NCBI GenBank assembly: GCA_049680625.1
Contig: JBAUID010000081.1
Coordinates: 1-49,862 of the forward strand
Direction: 5' to 3'
DNA from: JAUIAI01 sp049680625
GTDB lineage: Bacteria; Pseudomonadota; Gammaproteobacteria; Burkholderiales; Burkholderiaceae_E
Length of the DNA: 49,862 bases
Positions 40,997 to 48,364 of the stretch are shown here, piece after piece. Both the position numbers and the translations under genes were made by a program. The notes below the pieces were generated by a model. The model was not told where the DNA came from, ran no database searches, and saw only the letters and a program-made list of their open reading frames with translations. Numbering within the stretch: position 1 is the stretch's first letter; the number at the start of each line of letters is the position of its first letter.

Positions 40997-42217
40997 ATGA
41001 AGTCAAGTCCATTCGCCCAGGTAGAACTCGCCCCACGTGATCCAATTTTAGGAATAACCGAACTATTCAAAAAAGACCCAAGAACGACAAAAGCGAATCT
41101 TGGTTCCGGGGTCTACTCAGACGAAGACGGCAATGTGCCACTGCTCAAAGCGGTGTTACAGGCGGAGCGAGCGCTGGTAAATGAAGCCAACCCACGAAAC
41201 TACTTGCCAATGGAAGGTTTTGACGCTTACAACCGCCAGGTTCAGTACTTGTTATTTGGTGAGACCTCCCCGTTGCTGGCCGCTGGCCGGGTGGCAACAT
41301 TTGAGACCCTGGGCGGCACCGGTGCATTGAAGGTTGGTGCAGACTTTTTACGCCGGCTCGACAAAAGCAGCTGCGTATACATCTCGGACCCATCATGGGC
41401 GAACCACCAGGCAATTTTTGAATTTGCCAATTTTGAGGTGAAAACCTACCCGTACTACGACGCCAGTAAACAAGATGTTGATTTTGACGGCATGTTAAGC
41501 GGCCTGCGGGCGATGCCTGCTGGCTCTGTTGTGGTGTTACACGTTTGCTGCCATAACCCAACCGGCATTGACCTGACCCCAGCCCAGTGGGCTGACGTGG
41601 TTGCCGTCTGCGCTGAGAAAGGGCTGGTGCCGTTTCTGGATATGGCCTATCAGGGTTTTGCGAAAGGCATTGACGAAGATGCGGTTGCACTCAGGTTGTT
41701 TGTAGAATCAGGCCAGAGTTGCCTGGTCGCCAGTTCGTTTTCGAAGTCCTTCTCACTGTACGGTGAGCGCATCGGTGCGCTAAGCATCATCACCGCCAAT
41801 GCTGACGAAACTGAACGGGTTGTCAGCCAGGTGAAGCGGTTTATTCGAACCAATTACTCCAACCCGCCAATCCACGGGGCGTCACTGGTCGCCACAATTC
41901 TTGCGAGTAAAGAGTTGCGCCAGCTGTGGGAAGAAGAACTGGCCACGATGCGCAACCGGATCAAGGCGATGCGCGAAGGCCTGGTCAGTCGCCTGGCCAA
42001 GAAAAACCCGGGTCGCGATTTCAGTTTTATTGCCACTCAGCAAGGAATGTTTTCTTTTTCTGGACTCAATGCCAACCAAGTCGAACGCATGGCAACGGAA
42101 TTTGGTATTTACGCAGTTTCCAGTGGTCGTATCTGCGTAGCGGCAATTAACAAACACAATATAGATACTGTGGCCCAAGCCATGGCCACTGTCATCCAGG
42201 AGGATGTTGCCGCATGA
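40997..42217 (+). CDS. tyrB: Aromatic/aspartate aminotransferase (class I)
   Basis: PLP-dependent transaminase of 406 aa in the AspC/TyrB group, which interconverts aspartate or aromatic amino acids with their 2-oxo acids. Motifs are RDPILGITELFKKDP, NLGSGVYSDEDGNVPLL, HNPTGIDLTPAQW, DMAYQGFAKG, the PLP lysine in SSFSKSFSLYGERIGA, and a late SGRICVA arginine. The ATG at 40997 (MKSSPFAQVE) is preferred over an in-frame start at 40898. It is divergent from uvrB, a pairing common in betaproteobacteria. Its stop overlaps the CoA-transferase-like alpha gene by 4 bp (ATGA), which is unusual and suggests a joint role. Confidence 0.92.
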   Translation: MKSSPFAQVELAPRDPILGITELFKKDPRTTKANLGSGVYSDEDGNVPLLKAVLQAERALVNEANPRNYLPMEGFDAYNRQVQYLLFGETSPLLAAGRVATFETLGGTGALKVGADFLRRLDKSSCVYISDPSWANHQAIFEFANFEVKTYPYYDASKQDVDFDGMLSGLRAMPAGSVVVLHVCCHNPTGIDLTPAQWADVVAVCAEKGLVPFLDMAYQGFAKGIDEDAVALRLFVESGQSCLVASSFSKSFSLYGERIGALSIITANADETERVVSQVKRFIRTNYSNPPIHGASLVATILASKELRQLWEEELATMRNRIKAMREGLVSRLAKKNPGRDFSFIATQQGMFSFSGLNANQVERMATEFGIYAVSSGRICVAAINKHNIDTVAQAMATVIQEDVAA

Positions 42218-43104
42218 GTATGATTACCCTGGCCGAACTGGCGACCCGAATACCCGACGGCATCAAACTGGCCGTGCCAAAAGACGATACCGGCGTTTCG
42301 GTGGCGGCCATTGTTGCCCTGGTTCGTCGCGGTATTAAGAACCTGCACCTGGTTTGTCTGCCAACATCGGGCCTGCCGGCAGAGCTACTCATTGGCGCGG
42401 GCTGCGTCCGCACGCTGGAAACCTCTGCCATAACCCTTGGTGAATACGGTGCCGCCCCCCAATTTGGGCGAATCGCAAAAGACGGTAGCGTCAAACTGGT
42501 TGATGCAACCTGCCCCGCGGTTTACGCTGGCATGCAGGCTAGCCAGAAAGGGATTCCGTTCATCCCGTTGCGCGGTATTTTTAATTCGGACCTGCTCGCC
42601 AATCGCGCAGACTGGACCATTATAGATAATCCGTTTACTGCGGACGACCCAATTGTTGCGATTGGTGCTATCGACCCCGATGTAGCCTTGTTTCACGCTG
42701 AAGCCGGTGACCGTTTTGGCAATGTATTTATGGGTCGTAATCGTGACTGCCTGCTAATGGCACACGCATCCAAGGCCAGTTTCTGTACGGTCGAGACAAT
42801 TGTCGAAGGCAACCTGCTTGACGACCCGGCACGGGCCGGCGCCGTGGTGCCGGCGATGTATCTTGATGGGGTTGCCCACGTGCCGCAGGCTGCCTGGCCG
42901 GTTGGCTTTGGTGATGACTATCCGGTGAATGATCAGTGGATGAAGCGTTACGTCAGCGAAGCCCGCGATTGCGCCGGGTTTGATGCCTGGCTTGACGATC
43001 TGATTGATCAGGCACCGTGGGCGGCAGAAGTCGAGTCGATTGCCAAAACCGATGTCGATAAAGCCAGAATTGATACAGCCGCTACTGAACGCCAGAAAAG
43101 CTGA
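42214..43104 (+). CDS. CoA-transferase-fold protein, alpha subunit
   Basis: Protein of 296 aa, alpha-type subunit of the family I CoA transferases (COG1788, glutaconate CoA-transferase alpha style). Family features are IPDGIKLAVPKDDTGVS near the N-terminus, VRRGIKNLHLVCLP, GYGAAPQFG-like GEYGAAPQFGR, and HAEAGDRFGNVFMGRN. It is translationally coupled to tyrB upstream (ATGA overlap) and to its beta partner downstream (1-bp overlap). The substrate is unknown. Because the beta subunit lacks the usual catalytic glutamate motif, the pair may not be a conventional transferase. Confidence 0.85.
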   Translation: MSMITLAELATRIPDGIKLAVPKDDTGVSVAAIVALVRRGIKNLHLVCLPTSGLPAELLIGAGCVRTLETSAITLGEYGAAPQFGRIAKDGSVKLVDATCPAVYAGMQASQKGIPFIPLRGIFNSDLLANRADWTIIDNPFTADDPIVAIGAIDPDVALFHAEAGDRFGNVFMGRNRDCLLMAHASKASFCTVETIVEGNLLDDPARAGAVVPAMYLDGVAHVPQAAWPVGFGDDYPVNDQWMKRYVSEARDCAGFDAWLDDLIDQAPWAAEVESIAKTDVDKARIDTAATERQKS

Positions 43105-43871
43105 TGGCGTCGACCTCACCCGTTGCCCGCCACGAACTACTCGCTTTTACCATTTCCCGCTTGCTGTCTGGCATACGCCATGTAGCGGTTGGCGCATCGT
43201 CGCCAATTCCCGGCTCCGGCGCCCTGCTCGCCCGCGCTTTGGCACATGCGCGTGGCGAATTACTACGGGTCTCAATTCTCGGCTCGCGCAAGCACAACAG
43301 CTTCACTAACGGCGGGGTCGAGATATTTGACCTGGCGGCCCAGGGACGCATTGATGCCTTCTTTTTAGGCGGCGGCCAGATTGATGCCCAGGCCAACATC
43401 AATCTTGTTGGGGTTGGAGATTATCCGCAGCACGACGTGCGCTGGCCAGGCTCTTTCGGGTCTGCCTATTTATATCACCTGGTGCCGCGGGTTATTTTGT
43501 TCCGGGAAGAACACAGCCGTCGGGTGCTGGTGCCACAAGTGTCGTTTGTCTCTGCGGCCGGGCCGGAGAAAAACCCAGGGCATTTCCGAACCGGCGGCCC
43601 GTATGGCCTGTTGACCAACCGCTGCTTATTCACCTTTGACAAACAAACCAGGCGTTTTTGCCTGTCCAGTCTGCACCCTGGCCATACCCTGGAAGAGATT
43701 CGGGACGAAACCGGATTCGATTTTGACGTGACGGCAGATCTGGCAGAAACACCGTTGCCATCCTCCGATATTCTCTCCCTCATGCGTGGCGACATCCGCG
43801 AGCAAATCGCTGAAACCTACCCCCGGTTTGCGCAGATGATTGCCGACGAGCTAGCCGCCGGTCAGCCCTGA
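43104..43871 (+). CDS. CoA-transferase-fold protein, beta subunit lacking the usual Glu motif
   Basis: Protein of 255 aa, beta-type subunit (COG2057). Recognisable parts are HVAVGASSPIPGSGALLARALA, IDAFFLGGGQIDAQANINLVGVGDY, VRWPGSFGS and KNPGHFRTGGPYGLLTNRCLFTF. Where transferases carry a glutamate in an E-S/x-G motif after the strand following the N-terminal helices, this protein reads VSILGSRKHNSFTNGG, with no glutamate. Loss of that residue is known in IpdAB, a ring-cleaving hydrolase of steroid degradation with this fold. A hydrolase or lyase role is therefore possible; this is inference. It lies 72 bp before the tRNA-Asn gene. Confidence 0.83.
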   Translation: MASTSPVARHELLAFTISRLLSGIRHVAVGASSPIPGSGALLARALAHARGELLRVSILGSRKHNSFTNGGVEIFDLAAQGRIDAFFLGGGQIDAQANINLVGVGDYPQHDVRWPGSFGSAYLYHLVPRVILFREEHSRRVLVPQVSFVSAAGPEKNPGHFRTGGPYGLLTNRCLFTFDKQTRRFCLSSLHPGHTLEEIRDETGFDFDVTADLAETPLPSSDILSLMRGDIREQIAETYPRFAQMIADELAAGQP

Positions 43872-43943
43872 AGCAACGTGTCGGCAAATTTCTGACGCAA
43901 GCCGTGCAAACCAGGGCCGCAAGCTGATACAATTTTCGGCTGA

Positions 43944-44019
43944 TCCCCGATAGCTCAGTTGGTAGAGCGACGGACTGTTAATCCGCAGGTCCCAGGTTCG
44001 AGCCCTGGTCGGGGAGCCA
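43944..44019 (+). tRNA. tRNA-Asn (GTT)
   Basis: A 76-nt cloverleaf. The acceptor TCCCCGA pairs with TCGGGGA, then discriminator G and an encoded CCA. The D-arm is GCTCAGTTGGTAGAGC, the anticodon stem-loop CGGACTGTTAATCCG with anticodon GTT, and the T-arm has GGTTCGAGCC. All stems pair well. Confidence 0.97.
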
Positions 44020-44034
44020 GCAAAATCAAGCTAA

Positions 44035-44061
44035 AGATTCCAGTACCAGAGATTCCAGTAC
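44035..44061 (+). repeat. Direct duplication after tRNA-Asn
   Basis: AGATTCCAGTAC occurs twice with a 15-bp period (44035-44046 and 44050-44061), between the tRNA 3' end and the terminator stem. A small local duplication with no obvious function. Confidence 0.8.
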
Positions 44062-44066
44062 TTAGG

Positions 44067-44102
44067 GCACTTAGACCAGATAGCGTGTCTAAGTGCTTTT
44101 TT
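44067..44102 (+). terminator. Rho-independent terminator after tRNA-Asn
   Basis: A 9-bp perfect stem GCACTTAGA / TCTAAGTGC with a 12-nt loop is followed directly by TTTTTT. It would terminate the tRNA transcript, and perhaps the aminotransferase/CoA-transferase operon upstream. Confidence 0.9.
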
Positions 44103-44169
44103 GCTTCGGTTTTTTGCTTCTATTGACGGACTGGCGTGCCCCCGACTCGTTCCCCGGAGAACCAGTGCA

Positions 44170-45207
44170 GTGATTGACCTTCGCTCCGATACCGTCACTG
44201 CGCCGTGCGACGGGATGCGCGCGGCGATTGCCCAAGCGCCGGTGGGGGATGACCAGTTTGGTGAAGACCCGTCCGTCAATCAGCTGCAGGAACGGGTAGC
44301 GCAGCTGTTGAACAAGCCGGCTGCGCTTTGGTTCCCAACCGGAACGATGGCCAATCAGGTGGCACTTAAGCTGTTCACCCGCCCGGGCGACGATGTCATT
44401 GTCAGCCGGCAAAGTCACGCGATATGGCATGAAGGCGGCGGCTCCGGCGCAAATGCCGGGGTGCAGTTTACGGAAGTCGGTGATCGCGGCGTTTTTACCG
44501 CTGCGCAGTTTGAGGAGGCGATTAAGCCGCGCAATCATCCGATGTATCCGCCCACCACCTTGGTTGAAATTGAAAATACCCACAACCGGATGGGCGGGGT
44601 GGTATTTGAGCATGAACAAGCAGAGAAAATCTGCGCGCTTGCGCGAACGCACAAGATTTCGACATACCTGGATGGCGCAAGGCTTTGGAATGCCGCCCTG
44701 GTGTCAGGTCAGTCACCTGCGACTTTGTGCGCGCCGTTCGACCTGACAATGGTGTCGCTCTCGAAAGGCCTTGGCGCACCTGGCGGTTCACTGCTGGTCG
44801 GTGATGCGCAGCTAATGCAGATGGCGCTGCGCTTTCGGCGCATGCTCGGCGGTGCCATGCGCCAGGTTGGCATTTTCGCCGCAGCAGGCGCTTACGCGCT
44901 GGAGCACAACATGGCGCGGCTTGAACAAGACCATCATAACGCGCGTGCGATTGCTGCAGTGCTCGCGCGCTGTCGACATCTGCAAATTGATGAAGCATCG
45001 GTGCAAACCAACATTCTGGTTTTTCAAACCAGCGGGTTCGACCCGCAGGCGCCTGATGCACCTACCCTTGTGCAACGCGCACGGGATCGAGGCGTATTGG
45101 CGTTTGCTTTTGACCGACGCACGATTCGTATCGTTACCCATCGGGATGTCACTGCCGCGGACTGCACGAATGCTGCGCAAATTTTGGTTGCATGCGCCAT
45201 GCCATGA
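44170..45207 (+). CDS. Low-specificity L-threonine aldolase
   Basis: PLP enzyme of 345 aa that cleaves threonine or allo-threonine to glycine and acetaldehyde. Motifs are IDLRSDTVTAPCDGMR at the N-terminus, DDQFGEDPSVNQL, LWFPTGTMANQVA, the HEGGGSGANAGV-type cofactor loop, STYLDGARLWNA and the PLP lysine in SLSKGLGAPGGS. The start is a GTG at 44170 with GGAG upstream, giving MIDLRSDT. An in-frame TTG at 44101 lies inside the terminator T-run and is rejected. It converges with the TRAP transporter genes, 25 bp apart, with no terminator seen between them. Confidence 0.92.
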   Translation: MIDLRSDTVTAPCDGMRAAIAQAPVGDDQFGEDPSVNQLQERVAQLLNKPAALWFPTGTMANQVALKLFTRPGDDVIVSRQSHAIWHEGGGSGANAGVQFTEVGDRGVFTAAQFEEAIKPRNHPMYPPTTLVEIENTHNRMGGVVFEHEQAEKICALARTHKISTYLDGARLWNAALVSGQSPATLCAPFDLTMVSLSKGLGAPGGSLLVGDAQLMQMALRFRRMLGGAMRQVGIFAAAGAYALEHNMARLEQDHHNARAIAAVLARCRHLQIDEASVQTNILVFQTSGFDPQAPDAPTLVQRARDRGVLAFAFDRRTIRIVTHRDVTAADCTNAAQILVACAMP

Positions 45208-45232
45208 TTCGGCTACCAATCAGAGGTGAATA

Positions 45233-46525
45233 TCACCGAACAAAAGATGGTAGCCACAGCGATATTGCCGGAAAGCCAACAATCACAGCCAGCCTGAACA
45301 AATCAGCTACCCAGAATGGTGTTACACCTTTGAATATTGTTGCCGTGCTAACGTCTGGCAGCACGCCGCGCAGAACAAAAACGTTTAAGCCCACCGGCGG
45401 CGTGATCAAACTGATCTCGGTAATTACAACGACCACAATACCAAACCATACCGGGTCGTAACCGAGTGAGCTCACCAGCGGAAAGAAGATCGGCACCGTC
45501 AGCAGGATCATCGACAGGCTTTCGAATACGCAGCCCAGCAACACATAGATCACCAGAATCGCCGTAATCACCAGCCATGGCGTGTCCTGGTATTGGCCAG
45601 CGATACTTAGCAGGGTCTGAGGAAATTCGGTGAGATTGATGAAGTTGGCAAACAGCAGCGCACCGATTAACACCATGAACAACATTGCGGTGGTAGCGGC
45701 ACTTTCGAGCAATACATCCATCATCGTTCGCCAGTTCAGGGTGCGCCGGCTCAGTGCGAACAGGAAAGCACCAAAGGCACCGATCCCTGCCGCTTCGGTT
45801 GGGCTGAACACGCCCCCGTAGATTCCGCCCATCACGATGGCAAACAACAGCAACACGCCCCAGACTCTCGACAAGGCGGCGCGTCGTTGCGGCCAATCTT
45901 GCTTTTCTGCCGCCGGACCGGCATTGGGCCGCACTGCCACGACCGCGCGCACTGCCAACATGTAGAAACCAATGCCGAGTATGCCGGGCAGCACACCGGC
46001 TGCAAACAATTTTCCAATGCTGGTTTGAGTCAGAATGCCGTAAATCACCAACAGAACTGACGGCGGAATCAATATACCCAGGGTGCCGCCCGCAGCGACC
46101 GAGCCGGCGGCCAGGTCGTCGGCATATTTGTAACGCCGCATCGACGGCATGGCCACTTTGGCCATGGTGGCCGCAGTAGCGAGCGATGATCCACAGATGG
46201 CGCTGAAGCCGCCACAGGCGACGATTGTTGCCATCGCCAGGCCGCCTTTGCGATGACCAAGAAACGCGTTGGAGGCAGTGTAGAGTTCTTCGGATAGTCG
46301 CGCGCGCGACACCAAATTACCCATCAGAACAAACAGCGGTACGACAGACAATTCATAGTTGATGCCGGCATCAAACGCGGTCTGACCAACATTAGACAGA
46401 GCACCTTGCCAGCCAACAATTGAGACCATGCCCAGGGTGCCGGCGATGACCATGGAAAATGCCACCGGCACTCTTATAAAAGAAAGCGCCAGCAAACCGG
46501 CTAGTCCGATCAGAGCAGGTGTCAA
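45233..46525 (-). CDS. TRAP transporter large permease (DctM family)
   Basis: Inner-membrane subunit of 430 aa with about 12 helices that moves the substrate using a sodium gradient. Typical segments are IRVPVAFSMVIAGTLGM, SLATAATMAKVAMPSMRRYKY, GGTLGILIPPSVLLVIYG, FSPTEAAGIGAFGA and EISLITPPVGLNVFVLRG. The start codon is TTG at 46525, which overlaps the stop of the small permease gene by 4 bp (TTGA) and fits the family N-terminus. Last gene of the dctP-dctQ-dctM operon. Confidence 0.94.
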   Translation of the reverse strand: MTPALIGLAGLLALSFIRVPVAFSMVIAGTLGMVSIVGWQGALSNVGQTAFDAGINYELSVVPLFVLMGNLVSRARLSEELYTASNAFLGHRKGGLAMATIVACGGFSAICGSSLATAATMAKVAMPSMRRYKYADDLAAGSVAAGGTLGILIPPSVLLVIYGILTQTSIGKLFAAGVLPGILGIGFYMLAVRAVVAVRPNAGPAAEKQDWPQRRAALSRVWGVLLLFAIVMGGIYGGVFSPTEAAGIGAFGAFLFALSRRTLNWRTMMDVLLESAATTAMLFMVLIGALLFANFINLTEFPQTLLSIAGQYQDTPWLVITAILVIYVLLGCVFESLSMILLTVPIFFPLVSSLGYDPVWFGIVVVVITEISLITPPVGLNVFVLRGVLPDVSTATIFKGVTPFWVADLFRLAVIVGFPAISLWLPSFVR

Positions 46526-47064
46526 GCGGCGCTCGCTCCCGGCGAAGTATTTTCGGCCTGCTCTTTATGCTCAGCAGCCGTGTGTGGCCACATAAACATG
46601 GCGAACAACAAAACGGCGTTCACCACGCACAGCACGGCCATAAACAGGCTAAACGGCCACAACGGCAGGTAAAGCTCGTCGGTGGCGCCGTCAAAGCGAT
46701 GGTGATCCATTGAGCGCTGCCCCAGACGCCAGCCAATGACGAGCATGGCCACCGCACAAATTAGCGTAACGATACGCCGCTGCACTGCTTTCAGTCCGGG
46801 CGGAATGAAGTTATCGAGCAAGTCGATTGTGACATGCTCCTGGCGCAAGGTCACCACCGGCAATGCACAAAAAATAATAAACGGCATCATGAGCGAGATG
46901 ATTTCGTAAGCGGCCGGCAGCGGGCGTGAAAAGAGATACCGCCCCGCAACGTCCAGGAAGGTAAACATCATCATCATGAAAAGCGCAGCGCAGGCAACCC
47001 AACCCAGATATCGGGCGGGTTTACCTGCGATCCATTCAGGTGCGGACCTCGCGCGCTGGCTCAT
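46522..47064 (-). CDS. TRAP transporter small permease (DctQ family)
   Basis: Inner-membrane subunit of 180 aa with four helices. The conserved middle TFLDVAGRYLFSRPLPAAYEII and the following FCALPVVTLRQEHVTIDLL are family hallmarks. The ATG at 47064 (MSQRARSAPEW) is the last in a row of five ATGs spaced exactly 8 bp apart by the tandem repeat at 47061-47100. No conventional ribosome-binding site is present beyond the GAG inside each repeat, so initiation here may depend on reinitiation. Confidence 0.92.
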   Translation of the reverse strand: MSQRARSAPEWIAGKPARYLGWVACAALFMMMMFTFLDVAGRYLFSRPLPAAYEIISLMMPFIIFCALPVVTLRQEHVTIDLLDNFIPPGLKAVQRRIVTLICAVAMLVIGWRLGQRSMDHHRFDGATDELYLPLWPFSLFMAVLCVVNAVLLFAMFMWPHTAAEHKEQAENTSPGASAA

Positions 47065-47100
47065 AGACTCATAGACTCATTGACTCATTGACTCATTGAT
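47061..47100 (-). repeat. 8-bp tandem repeat forming upstream minicistrons of dctQ
   Basis: Five 8-bp units. On the minus strand they read ATGAGTCA/ATGAGTCT copies leading directly into the dctQ start ATGAGCC. Each upstream ATG opens a three-codon frame (ATG AGT CAA or CTA) that ends at a TGA overlapping the next ATG. Confidence 0.92.
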
Positions 47101-47123
47101 GCCAATTTAACAACGTCACCGTG

Positions 47124-48149
47124 CTACTTATTCAGCGCTTTGACCTGATCACGGAAATACTGCAGGATCGCCGCGCCATCATGACCGGCCGCGGTTGCCG
47201 CCTTCACATAGTCGCCTTCCCACTGCACGTTAAGTTTCTTCACTTCATCGACCAGGCTGTCCGGCGCGATTTGAATCTTGTTACCCGCGGCCAGCATTTC
47301 TTTCTTGCCATTGTCGTTAATCAAGTCCCAGGCCTTGCCGGCCTGCTCTGCAAAGGCCACACCGGAATGTTTGTCGATGACAGCTTTTTGCTCCGGGGTC
47401 ATTGCCTCATATTTTTTCTTGCTGATGAAAAGATAATGACTGGAAGAATACAAGCCACCCGGAATATAGGTCGAGAACGGCACCAGCTTGGTGATCTTGA
47501 AACTGCCCAGTGACTCAAACGGGAAGGTGATGCCGTCGGCCACGCCAGTGGACAGAATTTCATAAGATTTGGGCGCTGGCTGGCGAATCGGAACGCCGCC
47601 CCAGGCCTCCACCAGCTTGAGCGGAATCGGGCCGCCGGTACGCATCTTCTGGCCCTTCATGTCCTCAGGCTTCATAATGAATTTTTTGCTGTGGTGAATC
47701 AGACCGGGGCCATGAGTGTTCATGCCGATCAAATGAACCCCTTCGTACAGGTTTTTGTCCGCCAGGAACTTTTCATGGGTCTTTTGCAGCGCGATCGAAG
47801 TACCCACTGCTGTATCACCCAGCATTGGCAGCTCGGCAAAGAGATAAGCAGCAAACCGTTTGGGTGCATACCCGTGGACCGTGAATGCTGCGTCAATCTG
47901 GCCGGTTCGTACGGCATCCAAATGAGCCGGCGGTGAGCCTACCGGCTTGGGCAGGCGCTTGAATTTTATTGAGCCGCCGCTTTCCTTTTCAATAGTTTCC
48001 ATCCACGGGATGTACAAAGCAACGTTGATTGGATGGGTCCAGGGGACCCAAGAGGAATAGGTGAGCGTTACCGGTTCGGCCAGCGCGGCGCTTGCGAAGA
48101 TCAAACTGGACGTGACCGCCATGGCGGCTTTTTCGAGGGTCTTCTTCAT
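47124..48149 (-). CDS. TRAP transporter periplasmic binding protein (DctP family)
   Basis: Solute-binding protein of 341 aa. The signal peptide (MKKTLEKAAMAVTSSLIFASAALA) is cleaved before EPVTLTYSSWVPWTHP. Family features are the segment LDAVRTGQIDAAFTVHGY, LKGQKMRTGG-like DMKGQKMRTGGPIPL (with the carboxylate-binding arginine) and ADGITFPFESLGSFKI. The ATG at 48149 has AGGAG 6 nt upstream, while a start at 48191 adds 14 residues before a standard signal. The ligand is probably an organic acid anion; its identity is not predictable. Confidence 0.94.
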   Translation of the reverse strand: MKKTLEKAAMAVTSSLIFASAALAEPVTLTYSSWVPWTHPINVALYIPWMETIEKESGGSIKFKRLPKPVGSPPAHLDAVRTGQIDAAFTVHGYAPKRFAAYLFAELPMLGDTAVGTSIALQKTHEKFLADKNLYEGVHLIGMNTHGPGLIHHSKKFIMKPEDMKGQKMRTGGPIPLKLVEAWGGVPIRQPAPKSYEILSTGVADGITFPFESLGSFKITKLVPFSTYIPGGLYSSSHYLFISKKKYEAMTPEQKAVIDKHSGVAFAEQAGKAWDLINDNGKKEMLAAGNKIQIAPDSLVDEVKKLNVQWEGDYVKAATAAGHDGAAILQYFRDQVKALNK

Positions 48150-48364
48150 TGTCGTCTCCTTAGTGTTGACGCCATTGTGGCCGCTAAACACCTGTCCGGC
48201 AAGTCGTGCCCGGCTATCGCAATAACGGGGTTGAACGCGGCTTCCAGGCTGATTGCCGAATTAGCCAACGTGGACGGATTGACCGACGTGGCACTCACCA
48301 GGGCGGCCTGTCCGCTTTACCCCCCGTGCCCCGGGACGGTGCGCCAAATCGTCGGCCAGACGGC

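Noticed and set aside
44101..44169. TTG start for threonine aldolase
   Set aside because: It falls in the T-run of the tRNA terminator; the GTG at 44170 has GGAG upstream and gives the conserved N-terminus.
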